Shown: piece by piece, positions 1 to 8,880 of the stretch | Layout of the letters: each line of letters starts with the position of its first letter | Position numbering within the stretch: position 1 is the stretch's first letter | Assembly: GCF_022807975.1 (NCBI RefSeq) | Contig: NZ_CP094358.1 | Span: 682,001 to 746,000, forward strand | Direction of reading: 5' to 3' | Length of the DNA stretch: 64,000 bases | DNA from: Abyssalbus ytuae | Lineage (GTDB): Bacteria > Bacteroidota > Bacteroidia > Flavobacteriales > Flavobacteriaceae | The notes under the pieces: generated by a model | What the model saw: the letters and a program-made list of their open reading frames with translations, nothing else | The model's database searches: none | What the model was told of the DNA's origin: nothing | Translations under genes and position numbers: made by a program

Positions 1-1242
1 ATAATATGATACTGGAAAACCAATAATCCAATAAGATATAAACGTAATTAAAGTTGGTATTTTTACATCCTGTAATCCACGCAAAGCTCCCAGAACTACA
101 ACCTGAATTCCATCGGATATTTGAAAAATTGCCGCTATGATTAACAGTTTTGAAGCAATGGAAATTACTTCAAAATTATCAATTTGGTTTGAGATATCAT
201 TTTCATCTAAATAAATGGTTGGGAGCCACTCATTAAAAATCCAGAAAAAAACGGCAAAAGCAATTTCAATTAACAATGCAAGGAAAAATATAGACAAAGC
301 TATTCTTTTTAAATTAAAAAAATCTTTTAACCCTTTTTGATTCCCTACTCTAACCATAGCTGCCACACTTAAACCGGTAGCTACCATAAACGTCATACTT
401 GCCAGGTTTAATGCTATTTGATTGGCTGCCTGAGGGTTTTTACCCAATACACCACTTAACCATACTGCTGCAGTGAAAATAGCTACCTCAAAAAGCATTT
501 GAAGAGCTGAAGGAAAACCAAGGCTAATTATTTTTTTTATCATGCTATTATGAATTATCCTGGTTAATCCCGAAACAAAAGGCCTGGCCTTACTATTCAT
601 TTTAAGTAAACTCCACAAAAACAAAAACATTATTGTTCTCGAAACCAAAGTTCCGATAGCTGCACCGATAATCCCCATTTGAGGGAAACCAAATTTTCCA
701 AAAATAAGTAAATAATTTAAGAGGATATTTACTATGTTGGCTACAAGAGTGGCATACATAGGATACTTGGTTTGAGATAAACCATCGGAAAATTGTTTCA
801 ATGACTGAAACATTATCAATGGTATAAGCGAAAAAGCTACCAAATCAAGATATGGAATAGCCAATTCTACAACCTCTGGCGGTTGGTCCATATAGTACAT
901 CAAAGGTTTTGCCAATAAGATGAGTAAAAAAAGTGCTACTCCTAATATGGTACAAAGTAAAAGCCCGTGTTTAAAAGCGCTTCTTCCTTTTTCTACATTT
1001 CCTTCTGCATCCGCTTCTGCCGTAAGTGGAGTGATGGAAGTGGAAAATCCTATGCCTAACGACATTGCAATGAAAATAAAACTGTTTCCCAGTGAAACGG
1101 CGGCTAATTCTGCTGTTCCCAACTGCCCTACCATAATATTGTCTGCAAATGCCACAAAGGTATGGCCCAACATTCCCAGCATTACAGGGAATGCTAACTG
1201 AAGATTGTATTTAAACTCTTTAGTATAGTTAGCTAACAGCAT
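1..1242 (-). CDS. MATE family multidrug/Na+ efflux transporter (3' end cut by window)
   Basis: The minus strand is open from an ATG at 1242 to base 1 with no stop, giving 414 codons. The family is usually about 450 residues, so roughly the last 40 are missing. The N-terminus reads MLLANYTKEFKYNLQLAFPV and is followed by MLGHTFVAFADNIMVGQLGT, the first-helix and loop pattern of MATE (NorM/DinF) inner-membrane antiporters. Many hydrophobic segments follow. By family it would export drugs or other cationic compounds in exchange for Na+ or H+. It is upstream-adjacent to mazG on the same strand with a 69-base gap. Substrate cannot be read from sequence. Confidence 0.9.
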   Translation of the reverse strand, partial: MLLANYTKEFKYNLQLAFPVMLGMLGHTFVAFADNIMVGQLGTAELAAVSLGNSFIFIAMSLGIGFSTSITPLTAEADAEGNVEKGRSAFKHGLLLCTILGVALFLLILLAKPLMYYMDQPPEVVELAIPYLDLVAFSLIPLIMFQSLKQFSDGLSQTKYPMYATLVANIVNILLNYLLIFGKFGFPQMGIIGAAIGTLVSRTIMFLFLWSLLKMNSKARPFVSGLTRIIHNSMIKKIISLGFPSALQMLFEVAIFTAAVWLSGVLGKNPQAANQIALNLASMTFMVATGLSVAAMVRVGNQKGLKDFFNLKRIALSIFFLALLIEIAFAVFFWIFNEWLPTIYLDENDISNQIDNFEVISIASKLLIIAAIFQISDGIQVVVLGALRGLQDVKIPTLITFISYWIIGFPVSYY

Positions 1243-1311
1243 GAATTATATTTCTTGTTAGGTAGATAAATTTGAATATTTTACACAAAAGAGGCCGAAT
1301 AGATAAAACTT

Positions 1312-2085
1312 TTATAGTTTCTTGGCTTCTTCCCAGAAAACATCCATTTCAGCAAGGGTCATATCTTTTAAATCTTTCCCAATATCCCTGGCTTTGCTTT
1401 CCAGATATTTGAACCTTTTTATGAATTTCTTGTTAGTCCTTTCCAAAGCACTTTCGGGATCCACTTTTAAAAACCGCGCATAATTCACCATGGAAAACAT
1501 TACATCACCAAATTCAGCTTCAATATTCTCTTCATCCCCTTTCTTTACTTCCTCCTCAAATTCAGAAAGTTCTTCTTTTAACTTTTCCCATACCTGCTCG
1601 GGTTTTTCCCAATCAAAACCCACACCGGCAACTTTATCCTGTATCCTGTTGGCTTTAACCAATGCAGGTAAGCTTTTTGGCACACCCTCTAATACACTTT
1701 TTTTCCCTTCCTTAAGTTTTAAATTTTCCCAGTTGCGTTTCACCTCTTCTTCATCTTTTACATTTACATCACCATAAATGTGAGGATGCCTGTCTATTAA
1801 TTTATCACAAATAGAGTTAGCAACATCAGCTATGTCAAAATCATTGGTTTCACTACCTATTTTTGCATAAAAAACAATATGGAGTAACAAATCGCCTAAT
1901 TCCTTTTTTATTTCCTCAACATCATTATCCAAGATAGCATCTCCCAGTTCATAAGTTTCTTCAATCGTTAAATGTCTTAAACTTTGAAAGGTTTGCTTTT
2001 TATCCCAAGGGCATTGCTCCCTCAATTCATTCATAATGGTAAGCAATCTGTCAATAGCCTTTAATTGGTGTGTTCTTGAATTCAT
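1312..2085 (-). CDS. mazG: Nucleoside triphosphate pyrophosphohydrolase MazG
   Basis: The 257-residue protein is full length for two-domain MazG, which hydrolyses (d)NTPs to NMP plus PPi in the cytoplasm as a house-cleaning enzyme. The first MazG half carries CPWDKKQTF (about residues 25-33) and the metal-binding EETYE (42-46) with ELGDLLLH. The second half has EELSEFEEEV and EFGDVMFS (about 170-200), the EExxE...ExxD pattern again. It starts with ATG at 2085 and is the nearest upstream gene to the MATE transporter on the same strand. In related genomes it is usually a solitary housekeeping gene. Confidence 0.95.
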   Translation of the reverse strand: MNSRTHQLKAIDRLLTIMNELREQCPWDKKQTFQSLRHLTIEETYELGDAILDNDVEEIKKELGDLLLHIVFYAKIGSETNDFDIADVANSICDKLIDRHPHIYGDVNVKDEEEVKRNWENLKLKEGKKSVLEGVPKSLPALVKANRIQDKVAGVGFDWEKPEQVWEKLKEELSEFEEEVKKGDEENIEAEFGDVMFSMVNYARFLKVDPESALERTNKKFIKRFKYLESKARDIGKDLKDMTLAEMDVFWEEAKKL

Positions 2086-2231
2086 TCCTATTTTTCTTTT
2101 GATAAAATTACAATTATAGTATATTTAAATTGCTAATCAATGAAAAAAGTATTCTACTATTTTTAAACAACTAACCAACATTAAATGAACATTAAGAAAT
2201 TTAATAATTTACTTATAATAGATTTAAACGT

Positions 2232-3620
2232 ATGAAAATTATTAATCACATTACCCTCTGGGTATTTCTGTTTATCAGTCATATTTCGTTTTCAAATGTT
2301 TCTTTACCCTCCATTTTTGGAGACCATATGGTTTTACAACAAAATGCAGAAGTAAAAATATGGGGATGGGGAAATCCTACCGAAGAGATTACCATTACCA
2401 CCGGTTGGAATTCGAAAACAATAAAAACGGTGACCAATAATGAGGCTACCTGGCAAGTGAAAATTATAACTCCCAAAGCCGGCGGGCCATTTGAGATTAC
2501 TATTGAGGGATATAACAAAATTATTATTAAAGATGTTTTAATTGGCGAAGTCTGGCTTTGTTCAGGACAATCCAATATGGAATGGACTCCTTCTGCCGGA
2601 ATAGATAATGCTGAAGAAGAAATAGCTAAAGCCTACTATCCGTCTATCAGGTTTTTTTCTACTCCTAAAAAAGCATCTCAATATCCTCAATTAGATTTAG
2701 AAGGAGAGTGGAAAGTGTGCACTCCCGAAACCATGCAATATTTTAGTGCTATAGGTTATTTCTTCGGACAAAAAATTAATTCTACCCTAAATATTCCCGT
2801 AGGATTAATAAGCAGTAATTGGGGTGGGTCTCCTGCTGAAGTTTGGATACCTGAAAATGTTATCCGAAACGACCAAATACTTAATGAAGCTTCCATAAAA
2901 CTTAAAGAGGAACCCTGGAGCCCTAACAAACCAGGAATGGCTTACAATACTATGATATATCCGCTGATAAATTTTAAACTGGCAGGTGTATTATGGTATC
3001 AGGGAGAAACAAATACCCAAAATGCAGCCACTTATGCAGAATTGTTGTCTACCCTGATTCATACCTGGAGAAAAAACTGGAACGATTTCTTTCCGTTTTA
3101 CTATGCACAAATTGCGCCTTACAGGTATGGTGAAGATAATTTTAATGGGGTTATTGTACGTGATCAGCAACGAAAAGTATTAAACAGTACAGATAATACA
3201 GGAATGATTATAGTTAGCGATATCGGGAATATTAACGACATACATCCCCGCAATAAAAAAGATGTGGGGCTTCGTTTTGCAAGTCTTGCACTGAACCGTA
3301 CATACGGAATAAAAAATATAGCGTATTCAGGACCCGTCTTTAAAAAGTTTGAAATTGAAAACAACAAAATGCGTTTAAAATTTGATTTTTCCGAAGGGTT
3401 GAAATTTACCAAAAAACTAAACGGATTTGAAATTGCCGGCACCAATGGTAAATTTTATCCGGCAAATGCTAAGATTGATAAGGATAATACCGTAGTGGTA
3501 TGGAACAACAAAGTAAAAACACCGGTAACCGTTCGTTATGAATGGAACAATGTTGCAGAACCCGGTTTAATTAACAATACCGGCATTCCTGCTTCCAGTT
3601 TTACCACTGGCGATTATTAA
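2232..3620 (+). CDS. Secreted sialate O-acetylesterase (SGNH/DUF303 family)
   Basis: The 462-residue protein begins with a signal peptide (residues 1-21, hydrophobic ITLWVFLFISHISFS). LCSGQSNMEW at 109-118 holds the SGNH nucleophile Ser114. WYQGETNT near residue 256 is the family's second conserved block, and DIHPRNK near 337 supplies a plausible catalytic His. Family members remove O-acetyl groups from sialic acids or from acetylated plant glycans such as xylan. It is divergent from mazG and faces the ATP-grasp gene. No glycoside hydrolase or transporter is adjacent, so the glycan target is unknown. Confidence 0.88.
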   Translation: MKIINHITLWVFLFISHISFSNVSLPSIFGDHMVLQQNAEVKIWGWGNPTEEITITTGWNSKTIKTVTNNEATWQVKIITPKAGGPFEITIEGYNKIIIKDVLIGEVWLCSGQSNMEWTPSAGIDNAEEEIAKAYYPSIRFFSTPKKASQYPQLDLEGEWKVCTPETMQYFSAIGYFFGQKINSTLNIPVGLISSNWGGSPAEVWIPENVIRNDQILNEASIKLKEEPWSPNKPGMAYNTMIYPLINFKLAGVLWYQGETNTQNAATYAELLSTLIHTWRKNWNDFFPFYYAQIAPYRYGEDNFNGVIVRDQQRKVLNSTDNTGMIIVSDIGNINDIHPRNKKDVGLRFASLALNRTYGIKNIAYSGPVFKKFEIENNKMRLKFDFSEGLKFTKKLNGFEIAGTNGKFYPANAKIDKDNTVVVWNNKVKTPVTVRYEWNNVAEPGLINNTGIPASSFTTGDY

Positions 3621-3632
3621 CCAATTATCTTT

Positions 3633-4676
3633 TTAATCTCTAAACGCCAACTTTTTATAATCCTTATAAAAGCGCCAACGCTTTTTAGCTTCGGGATAAA
3701 CAGGGAATTTTTCTCCCTGTTTTTTATTTTGCATAGCAATTTTATAGATCATTTTCCACAAGTACAACATATCTTTCCATGCTTTTACCAACTTATAATC
3801 AGGATCATAAACATGGGTAGGCTCTGCCCCTACTCCATTAACTTCCAATATTTTAAAATTTGCTCCTTGTTTTAAATCTTCAACCGATCTCGTTCGTATG
3901 TCAAACCTGCCAAAATAAAACCCGGGCATCTTTTTATTTAAATCATCAAACACCTTTTGTAAATTTTCATCATATAAATAGTTACCGTTCATAAATTTGG
4001 TCCCCCTGTTATGATTTCCTATGGATTCAAGTACAATTTTTTTTCCTTCGGGAACAATATCATTCCAACTATCCTTAAACTTATTCTTTAATTTATTTTT
4101 ATGCAGAATGGCTCTTGGTTTTTTACTAATCAACTCTTCAAGTGTATTAATACCATTACCCGTAACCGAAAGAAATTCTTTTATGGTAATAGAAGGTATT
4201 TTACCCTTCGGTTTTTTTGGTAATCGCATATAAAAAATTCCTATCTCAACTTTATAATCTATGTATTCCTGCAATAAATAGTCAACTTTTATAGTTTCCA
4301 GAATATTTCTCAGCTCTTTTTCATTATTTATTTTGTGTACAAGCAAGCCTCTAAACCCAATATCAGGCTTAAAAATTACCGGAAAACTTATTTTGGCCTG
4401 CTTCATTTGTACTATAACAGTTTGGAAAGAATTATCTTTTCTTATCAAAATAGTTTCCGGCAGATATTCTTTTGGTACCAGCTTTAAAGTATTGTATTTT
4501 GAATCGCTTAAAATAAAACCTTCTTTTATCCCCGGATTAGTTTTAAGGAAAAAGAACAAACTCCTGGCTTTTATTGACAGCCAGAAATGCTGAATCCACA
4601 CAGGTATATACAGAATCCACATCGGCCAATATTCCCATGAAGTTAATTTTATATAAACCGGATTTTTCTTCAACAT
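3633..4676 (-). CDS. ATP-grasp domain protein (D-Ala-D-Ala ligase-like fold), unknown substrate
   Basis: The protein is 347 residues if it starts at the ATG at 4676, one base after the DoxX gene's TAA. An ATG at 4694 inside DoxX would add six residues. The middle has FPVIFKPDIGFRG, an ATP-grasp nucleotide-binding segment, and the C-terminal part has FDIRTRS...FKILEVNGVGAEP, the metal-binding region of ATP-grasp ligases. A hydrophobic stretch (WPMWILYIPVWIQHFWL) near the N-terminus suggests membrane contact. It is the last gene of the overlapping DinB-NRDE-DoxX operon. Family knowledge predicts ATP-dependent carboxylate-amine or related ligation; the substrate is not inferable. Confidence 0.75.
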   Translation of the reverse strand: MLKKNPVYIKLTSWEYWPMWILYIPVWIQHFWLSIKARSLFFFLKTNPGIKEGFILSDSKYNTLKLVPKEYLPETILIRKDNSFQTVIVQMKQAKISFPVIFKPDIGFRGLLVHKINNEKELRNILETIKVDYLLQEYIDYKVEIGIFYMRLPKKPKGKIPSITIKEFLSVTGNGINTLEELISKKPRAILHKNKLKNKFKDSWNDIVPEGKKIVLESIGNHNRGTKFMNGNYLYDENLQKVFDDLNKKMPGFYFGRFDIRTRSVEDLKQGANFKILEVNGVGAEPTHVYDPDYKLVKAWKDMLYLWKMIYKIAMQNKKQGEKFPVYPEAKKRWRFYKDYKKLAFRD

Positions 4677-4677
4677 T

Positions 4678-5061
4678 TTATTTTGATGTTTCACTATAAT
4701 TATTACGTGTTTTTATCACTATCAAACTGAAAATAAAAACTATTACAGCAAGTATAAATAAAGTACCTCCGTCATTATTAACCTGAATACCCAAAATCAA
4801 GAAATGGGAAAAAATGGCTCCTGACATTATCCCCAAACTTAACACTGCCCCTAAGTATGAGGTTTTAGGTAATAATAAAAGGCCGGCAGTAATTAACTCT
4901 AACACTCCCAGGGCTATCCGCCCGTAAGGTTCAACTCCCATTTTGGTAAAAATACTCACACTATCCGGATGCCCTGTAAACTTAAAGTATAAAGTTTGCA
5001 ATAAAATCACAGCAGCAATAATAGCTGCAAAGCGCTCAATGTAGTACCTTTTTTTGTTCAT
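4678..5061 (-). CDS. DoxX-like family membrane protein
   Basis: A 127-residue protein with four hydrophobic segments: IAAVILLQTLYFKF, IALGVLELITAGLLLLP, YLGAVLSLGIMSGAIF and FILAVIVFIFSLIV. This is the size and topology of DoxX-like inner-membrane proteins. Its 5' end overlaps the NRDE gene by 26 bases, and its stop is one base from the ATP-grasp start, so translation is probably coupled. The biochemical role of this subfamily is not established; some DoxX relatives act with thiol or quinone redox enzymes. Confidence 0.8.
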   Translation of the reverse strand: MNKKRYYIERFAAIIAAVILLQTLYFKFTGHPDSVSIFTKMGVEPYGRIALGVLELITAGLLLLPKTSYLGAVLSLGIMSGAIFSHFLILGIQVNNDGGTLFILAVIVFIFSLIVIKTRNNYSETSK

Positions 5062-5722
5062 CTTTTTTGGTTTTAAGAAGATGATAGGTTAGTTCGCTTT
5101 TTTTTGAATTCATTACAAATTGAGTGATACTCACAGTTTTTACATGTTCTTTCTCCAATATAAAGGGTGTGCTTTTATTAAGGCCATGCATTTCGAGAAT
5201 AAATTCAGGTGTTGGATTTTTATCTTTTATACTATTAATAAAAAAAGAATATTTTTTTGCATGCTCTTCCTTACTGTACAAAGTAGAAGACGACCATAAT
5301 TGCGGAACATTTTTATCATACATTAAACGATGTTTTTTTTCTCCGTCCCAAACAAGAACCTGTAAATAATCATCAATTAATATAATGGTACAAGGCTCTA
5401 CATCATTCAAATCAACTTTTTCAATAAAATCAGAAAAATTATTATAATCAAAAGCTTCAATAACATAGGAACCCCGACTTTTTTTGTAAGGAAGTTTTCT
5501 TTCATGCTTTACAAAGGCTCCGTTAAGCAAACAAGCCACCCGACCGTTTTTATCAGACGCTATCCAGGTGCCGTTTTTTTCCATATCCATGGGGGCTGTT
5601 ATAATATTTCTGTCGGCCAGTTTTATTCTTTGCAATGGCAGCGTTTTTCTTTCGGGGTCTTCATCTCTGTTGGAAGTGAGGTAAAATCCTTTTTTTGCAG
5701 GTATATAACTTACTGTGCACAT
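5036..5722 (-). CDS. NRDE family protein (TANGO2-like)
   Basis: The 228-residue protein starts MCTVSYIP, with the conserved Cys at position 2, and carries NRDED at residues 18-22, the motif that names the family. GTWIASDKNGRVACLLNGAF follows, also typical. NRDE proteins have an Ntn-hydrolase-like fold related to eukaryotic TANGO2; the bacterial role is unknown. It overlaps DinB by 13 bases upstream and DoxX by 26 bases downstream, which makes it the middle of a compact operon. Confidence 0.85.
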   Translation of the reverse strand: MCTVSYIPAKKGFYLTSNRDEDPERKTLPLQRIKLADRNIITAPMDMEKNGTWIASDKNGRVACLLNGAFVKHERKLPYKKSRGSYVIEAFDYNNFSDFIEKVDLNDVEPCTIILIDDYLQVLVWDGEKKHRLMYDKNVPQLWSSSTLYSKEEHAKKYSFFINSIKDKNPTPEFILEMHGLNKSTPFILEKEHVKTVSITQFVMNSKKSELTYHLLKTKKDEQKKVLH

Positions 5723-6219
5723 ATTTTTTTATTTCTAATGGTTGATGAAGCTACACCAAAGCTTTCATCTACTTTAATATTATTATCTAACGCTTTAAGT
5801 CCTATTTTAATTATAGCCAGATGATGTACAGTATGTTCTACATTGTAAAGTAACTCTCTGAAAAGTGAAGAATTCAAGGTTACTTTATCTGATTCATTAT
5901 GAATTGAATAATTGGCTGATAATTTTATAGGAAGATCCTTTTTTACTGCATTTACAAACTCTAATATTTTTGTAACGGCCTCAATACAGTTTTTCGTATT
6001 GGTTTCAAGTGTAATATCTCTTTTTCGGTCGTCATAATTAACGCTTAACGTAGTCACAGAATTCATCAAACAAATGTAAAACTCCAGGATATGCCTTACA
6101 TGCATACCAATTGTAGATCCATTCAAAACATCTAAGGGTGCAGTAAACTGTTGGTTGGTTAGTTGTTGCAGAACATTTGTGAGTTGTAATAAATTTTGGT
6201 TAGTTGCCTTTTCAATCAT
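5710..6219 (-). CDS. DinB-like four-helix protein
   Basis: The 169-residue protein resembles the DinB/YfiT-like putative metalloenzyme family. GMHVRHILEFY near residue 40 and NVEHTVHHLAIIKIGL near 125-140 place His residues where the family binds a divalent metal. It is the first gene of the four-gene overlapping operon (DinB, NRDE, DoxX, ATP-grasp). Family members include thiol-transferases and uncharacterised proteins; the reaction here is unknown. The upstream 140 bases hold the operon promoter region, but no clear TAnnTTTG was found. Confidence 0.8.
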   Translation of the reverse strand: MIEKATNQNLLQLTNVLQQLTNQQFTAPLDVLNGSTIGMHVRHILEFYICLMNSVTTLSVNYDDRKRDITLETNTKNCIEAVTKILEFVNAVKKDLPIKLSANYSIHNESDKVTLNSSLFRELLYNVEHTVHHLAIIKIGLKALDNNIKVDESFGVASSTIRNKKICAQ

Positions 6220-6291
6220 TTAAAAGATTTTTAAATACGTGTATATAGACGAGTTTTTTCTTCTTCCTTACGTATTCTTTTCCCTAAAGTT

Positions 6292-6328
6292 AAAAAAAAA
6301 GAAAACCTCCTAAAAAAAGGAGGTTTAA
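6292..6328 (-). terminator. Rho-independent terminator of the ruvX-def-DUF5606 operon
   Basis: An AAACCTCC/GGAGGTTT hairpin (6303-6326) lies 30 bases past the DUF5606 stop. Read on the minus strand it is followed by a run of T interrupted by one C. Confidence 0.85.
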
Positions 6329-6357
6329 TTTAATTAACAACCTGATGTAAATAAGGC

Positions 6358-6783
6358 CTATTTTTTCTCTGCAATATCCTGTTTTTCTTCTTCGGCTTCA
6401 AAATTGCTGTAACCCTTTTCCAATAAAAGGTTATACCATCTTATAACTTTCTTGATATCACTTACATACACCCTGTCTTCATCGTAGTCTGGCAATACCT
6501 CAAAAAAATACTCTTCTATTTTATCGTCATTATCTTTATGGCTTACAGATGCTTTTTCACCGTTTTCCTTTTCCTGTATTTTTTTAAACACATCGCGCAA
6601 AGGCACCTCTTCTGATAAAGTGTATATAGCAATATCAGACAATAAACTAACATTTGTTCTTATACCAACAGTAATTTTTTTTCCGTCCAAAAGCGATTTG
6701 GCTACAAACCCGGTTCTTGTTTGTGTTAACAATTCATAAAGCCCCGGTTTTCCTGATATTGCTAAAATTTTTTGTAAACTCAT
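6358..6783 (-). CDS. DUF5606 domain protein, conserved Bacteroidota protein
   Basis: From the ATG at 6783 the protein has 141 residues and begins MSLQKILAISGKPGLYEL, which matches my memory of the family N-terminus. In-frame upstream ATGs at 6798 and 6813 would add five or ten residues. The C-terminal 25 residues are charged (LEKGYSNFEAEEEKQDIAEKK). The protein has no signal peptide or membrane segment and its function is unknown. It is 63 bases downstream of def in the same direction, and this gene order recurs in Flavobacteriia by my recollection. Confidence 0.85.
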   Translation of the reverse strand: MSLQKILAISGKPGLYELLTQTRTGFVAKSLLDGKKITVGIRTNVSLLSDIAIYTLSEEVPLRDVFKKIQEKENGEKASVSHKDNDDKIEEYFFEVLPDYDEDRVYVSDIKKVIRWYNLLLEKGYSNFEAEEEKQDIAEKK

Positions 6784-6846
6784 ATTCTCTGTTTTCATTT
6801 TTTGGAAGCGCAAATATCAGCGCTTTGATTTTTATTTCCAAAACAA

Positions 6847-7437
6847 TTATCTGGCTTTTTTAGCTTCGGGAAATCGCATCTTATAATCTACCGTTATTTT
6901 CCCTTTTGATATGTTTGACAATTTCCCTTTTAATAAACGTTTTTTTAATGAAGAAAGTTTATCAGTAAACAAGATACCTTCTATATGGTCGTACTCGTGT
7001 TGGATAACCCTGGCAATCAATCCTTCATATTCTTCACTGCACTTTTCAAAATTCTCATCAAAATATTCAATTTTAAGGGTATCGTTCCTTGAAACGTCTT
7101 CCCTCACATCCGGAATACTCAGGCATCCTTCATTAAAATTCCACTTTTCACCGGTTTCTTCAATTATTTTTGCATTAATAAATACTTTTTTAAAATCCTT
7201 AAGAACTTTTCTTTCCTCTTCGGAAAGCTCTTCATCCTCAGCAAAAGGTGAGGCATCAATAATAAAGAGCCTTATTGGAAGTCCTATTTGAGGAGCTGCC
7301 AGACCAACCCCCATTGCATTATACATTGTATCAAACATATTATCAATAAGTTCGCGGAGCTTAGGATAGTCTTTATTAATTTCCTTTCCAACCTTACGTA
7401 ATACCGGGTCTCCGTAAGCAACAATTGGTAGAATCAT
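6847..7437 (-). CDS. def: Peptide deformylase
   Basis: The 196-residue protein has all three deformylase motifs: GVGLAAPQIG (43-52), EGCLSIP (103-109, metal-binding Cys107) and HEYDH (147-151, two metal-binding His and catalytic Glu). It removes the formyl group from the N-terminal Met of new proteins. An acidic insert (FAEDEELSEEERK, about 65-77) lies between motifs 1 and 2, as in related bacteria. It is 16 bases downstream of ruvX. Confidence 0.97.
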   Translation of the reverse strand: MILPIVAYGDPVLRKVGKEINKDYPKLRELIDNMFDTMYNAMGVGLAAPQIGLPIRLFIIDASPFAEDEELSEEERKVLKDFKKVFINAKIIEETGEKWNFNEGCLSIPDVREDVSRNDTLKIEYFDENFEKCSEEYEGLIARVIQHEYDHIEGILFTDKLSSLKKRLLKGKLSNISKGKITVDYKMRFPEAKKAR

Positions 7438-7453
7438 GTATTATATTTATTAT

Positions 7454-7864
7454 TTATTTTAAATTGAGAAAAGATTGTAAAATTATGGTGGCACTAATTT
7501 CATCAATCAATCCTTTGTTCATTCTCTGTTTCTTTTTTAAACCGCTTTGTATCATAGACTGAAAAGCCATTTTAGACGTAAAACGTTCATCAACCCTTTT
7601 GTAAGGTATTGACGGGATTTCTTTTTCTAATTCCTTAATAAACTTTTGAATGTAAACTTCACTCTCCGAGGCATTATTATTCATTTGTTTAGGCTCTCCT
7701 ATTAAAATTAACTCTACACTTTCACCGGAAGTATATTCTTTTAAAAATTTAAGCAAATTTTCCGTAGGAACAGTTGTAAGCCCGGAGGCAATTATCTGCA
7801 ATTCATCAGTTACTGCAACTCCCGTTCTTTTTTGTCCATAATCCAATGCTAAAATACGCGCCAT
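7454..7864 (-). CDS. ruvX: Putative Holliday junction resolvase RuvX/YqgF
   Basis: A 136-residue RNase H-fold protein starting MARILALDYGQKRTGVAV, with the first catalytic Asp at 8. LILIGEP (around 72-78), VDERFTSK (around 97-104) and DEISATIILQ near the C-terminus complete the YqgF pattern. Family members act in pre-16S rRNA 5' end maturation or in recombination. It is the promoter-proximal gene of the ruvX-def-DUF5606 operon, and its ATG lies 13 bases after the -7 element at 7878-7885. Confidence 0.93.
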   Translation of the reverse strand: MARILALDYGQKRTGVAVTDELQIIASGLTTVPTENLLKFLKEYTSGESVELILIGEPKQMNNNASESEVYIQKFIKELEKEIPSIPYKRVDERFTSKMAFQSMIQSGLKKKQRMNKGLIDEISATIILQSFLNLK

Positions 7865-7877
7865 AAATTATTTTATG

Positions 7878-7885
7878 CAAAAATA
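7878..7885 (-). promoter_or_regulatory. -7 promoter element for ruvX operon
   Basis: The minus strand reads TATTTTTG (TAnnTTTG consensus), 13 bases before the ruvX ATG. No clear -33 TTG was found at standard spacing. It is back to back with the dapD promoter. Confidence 0.55.
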
Positions 7886-7910
7886 AGACTAAAATGTTAT
7901 AAGTGTAAAA

Positions 7911-7945
7911 TTGTCAGGCTTATTATCAAGAAGCTTATATCTTTG
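7911..7945 (+). promoter_or_regulatory. Bacteroidota-type promoter for dapD
   Basis: TTG at 7911-7913 and TATCTTTG at 7938-7945 form a -33/-7 pair. An in-frame GTG at 7945 overlaps the -7 element and so would not be transcribed; this decides for the ATG at 7966. Confidence 0.65.
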
Positions 7946-7965
7946 TGAAAATTTTTAAAATTAAT

Positions 7966-8781
7966 ATGAAAGAAATACAATCTATTATAGAAAATGCATG
8001 GGATAACCGTGAACTTTTAAAAGAAGATCAAACTATCTCGGCTATCCGGGAAATAATTAACCTTCTGGATGCCGGAAAATTGAGGGTAGCCGAGCCTACA
8101 GAAAAAGGATGGCAGGTAAACGAGTGGGTAAAAAAAGGAGTTGTACTTTATTTTCCCATACAAAAAATGGAAACTATTGAAGCCGGCCCGCTGGAATTTC
8201 ATGATAAAATACCATTAAAAAGAAATTATGCCGAAAAAGGTATACGTGTGGTACCCCATGCAGTAGCCCGGCATGGAGCATATATTTCTGCAGGCACAAT
8301 TTTAATGCCCAGCTATGTAAATATCGGTGCTTATGTAGATGAAGGAACTATGGTAGATACCTGGGCAACCGTAGGAAGCTGTGCCCAGATAGGAAAAAAT
8401 GTACACTTGAGCGGAGGTGTTGGTATTGGCGGGGTTTTAGAACCTTTACAGGCGGCTCCTGTTATTATTGAAGATAATGCCTTTTTAGGATCGCGCTCTA
8501 TAGTTGTTGAAGGAGTAAGAGTAGAAAAAGAAGCCGTTTTAGGTGCCAATGTGGTTTTAACTGCTTCAACAAAAATAATAGATGTAACAGGAAGTGAGCC
8601 CAAAGAATGGAAAGGCTACGTACCGGCCAGATCGGTTGTTATACCCGGGGCTTATACCAAAAAATTCCCTGCGGGTGAATTTCAGGTTCCGTGTGCATTA
8701 ATTATAGGAAAACGCAAAGAAAGCACCAATAAAAAAACCTCTCTTAATGATGCTTTAAGAGAGTATGATGTTGCAGTTTAA
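7966..8781 (+). CDS. dapD: 2,3,4,5-tetrahydropyridine-2,6-dicarboxylate N-succinyltransferase
   Basis: From the ATG at 7966 the protein has 271 residues, the usual DapD length. The middle is a left-handed beta-helix of hexapeptide repeats, including VGSCAQIGKNVHLSGGVGIGG and DNAFLGSRSIVVEGVRV. DapD uses succinyl-CoA in the DAP/lysine pathway and feeds peptidoglycan and lysine synthesis. It is monocistronic, with its own promoter and a terminator at 8803-8836, and divergent from ruvX. Confidence 0.95.
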   Translation: MKEIQSIIENAWDNRELLKEDQTISAIREIINLLDAGKLRVAEPTEKGWQVNEWVKKGVVLYFPIQKMETIEAGPLEFHDKIPLKRNYAEKGIRVVPHAVARHGAYISAGTILMPSYVNIGAYVDEGTMVDTWATVGSCAQIGKNVHLSGGVGIGGVLEPLQAAPVIIEDNAFLGSRSIVVEGVRVEKEAVLGANVVLTASTKIIDVTGSEPKEWKGYVPARSVVIPGAYTKKFPAGEFQVPCALIIGKRKESTNKKTSLNDALREYDVAV

Positions 8782-8802
8782 TTTTATTTATTTGTTATTC
8801 AG

Positions 8803-8836
8803 AAAACCGTTTTGAATTTTCTCAGAACGGTTTTTT
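8803..8836 (+). terminator. Rho-independent terminator after dapD
   Basis: AAAACCGTT pairs with AACGGTTTT around a short, imperfect loop, and the T run completes the terminator. The hairpin also sits just before the glycosyltransferase promoter at 8855. Confidence 0.8.
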
Positions 8837-8854
8837 GTTAAATAAAAAACCGTT

Positions 8855-8862
8855 TATATTTG
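8855..8862 (+). promoter_or_regulatory. -7 promoter element for the first glycosyltransferase
   Basis: TATATTTG fits TAnnTTTG. It overlaps a possible TTG start at 8860, which argues that translation begins at the GTG at 8881. Confidence 0.6.
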
Positions 8863-8880
8863 CCGAAAATTAAAATTCAG

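Noticed and set aside
7945-7965. dapD start at GTG 7945
   Set aside because: It overlaps the promoter -7 element TATCTTTG, so it would not be in the mRNA.
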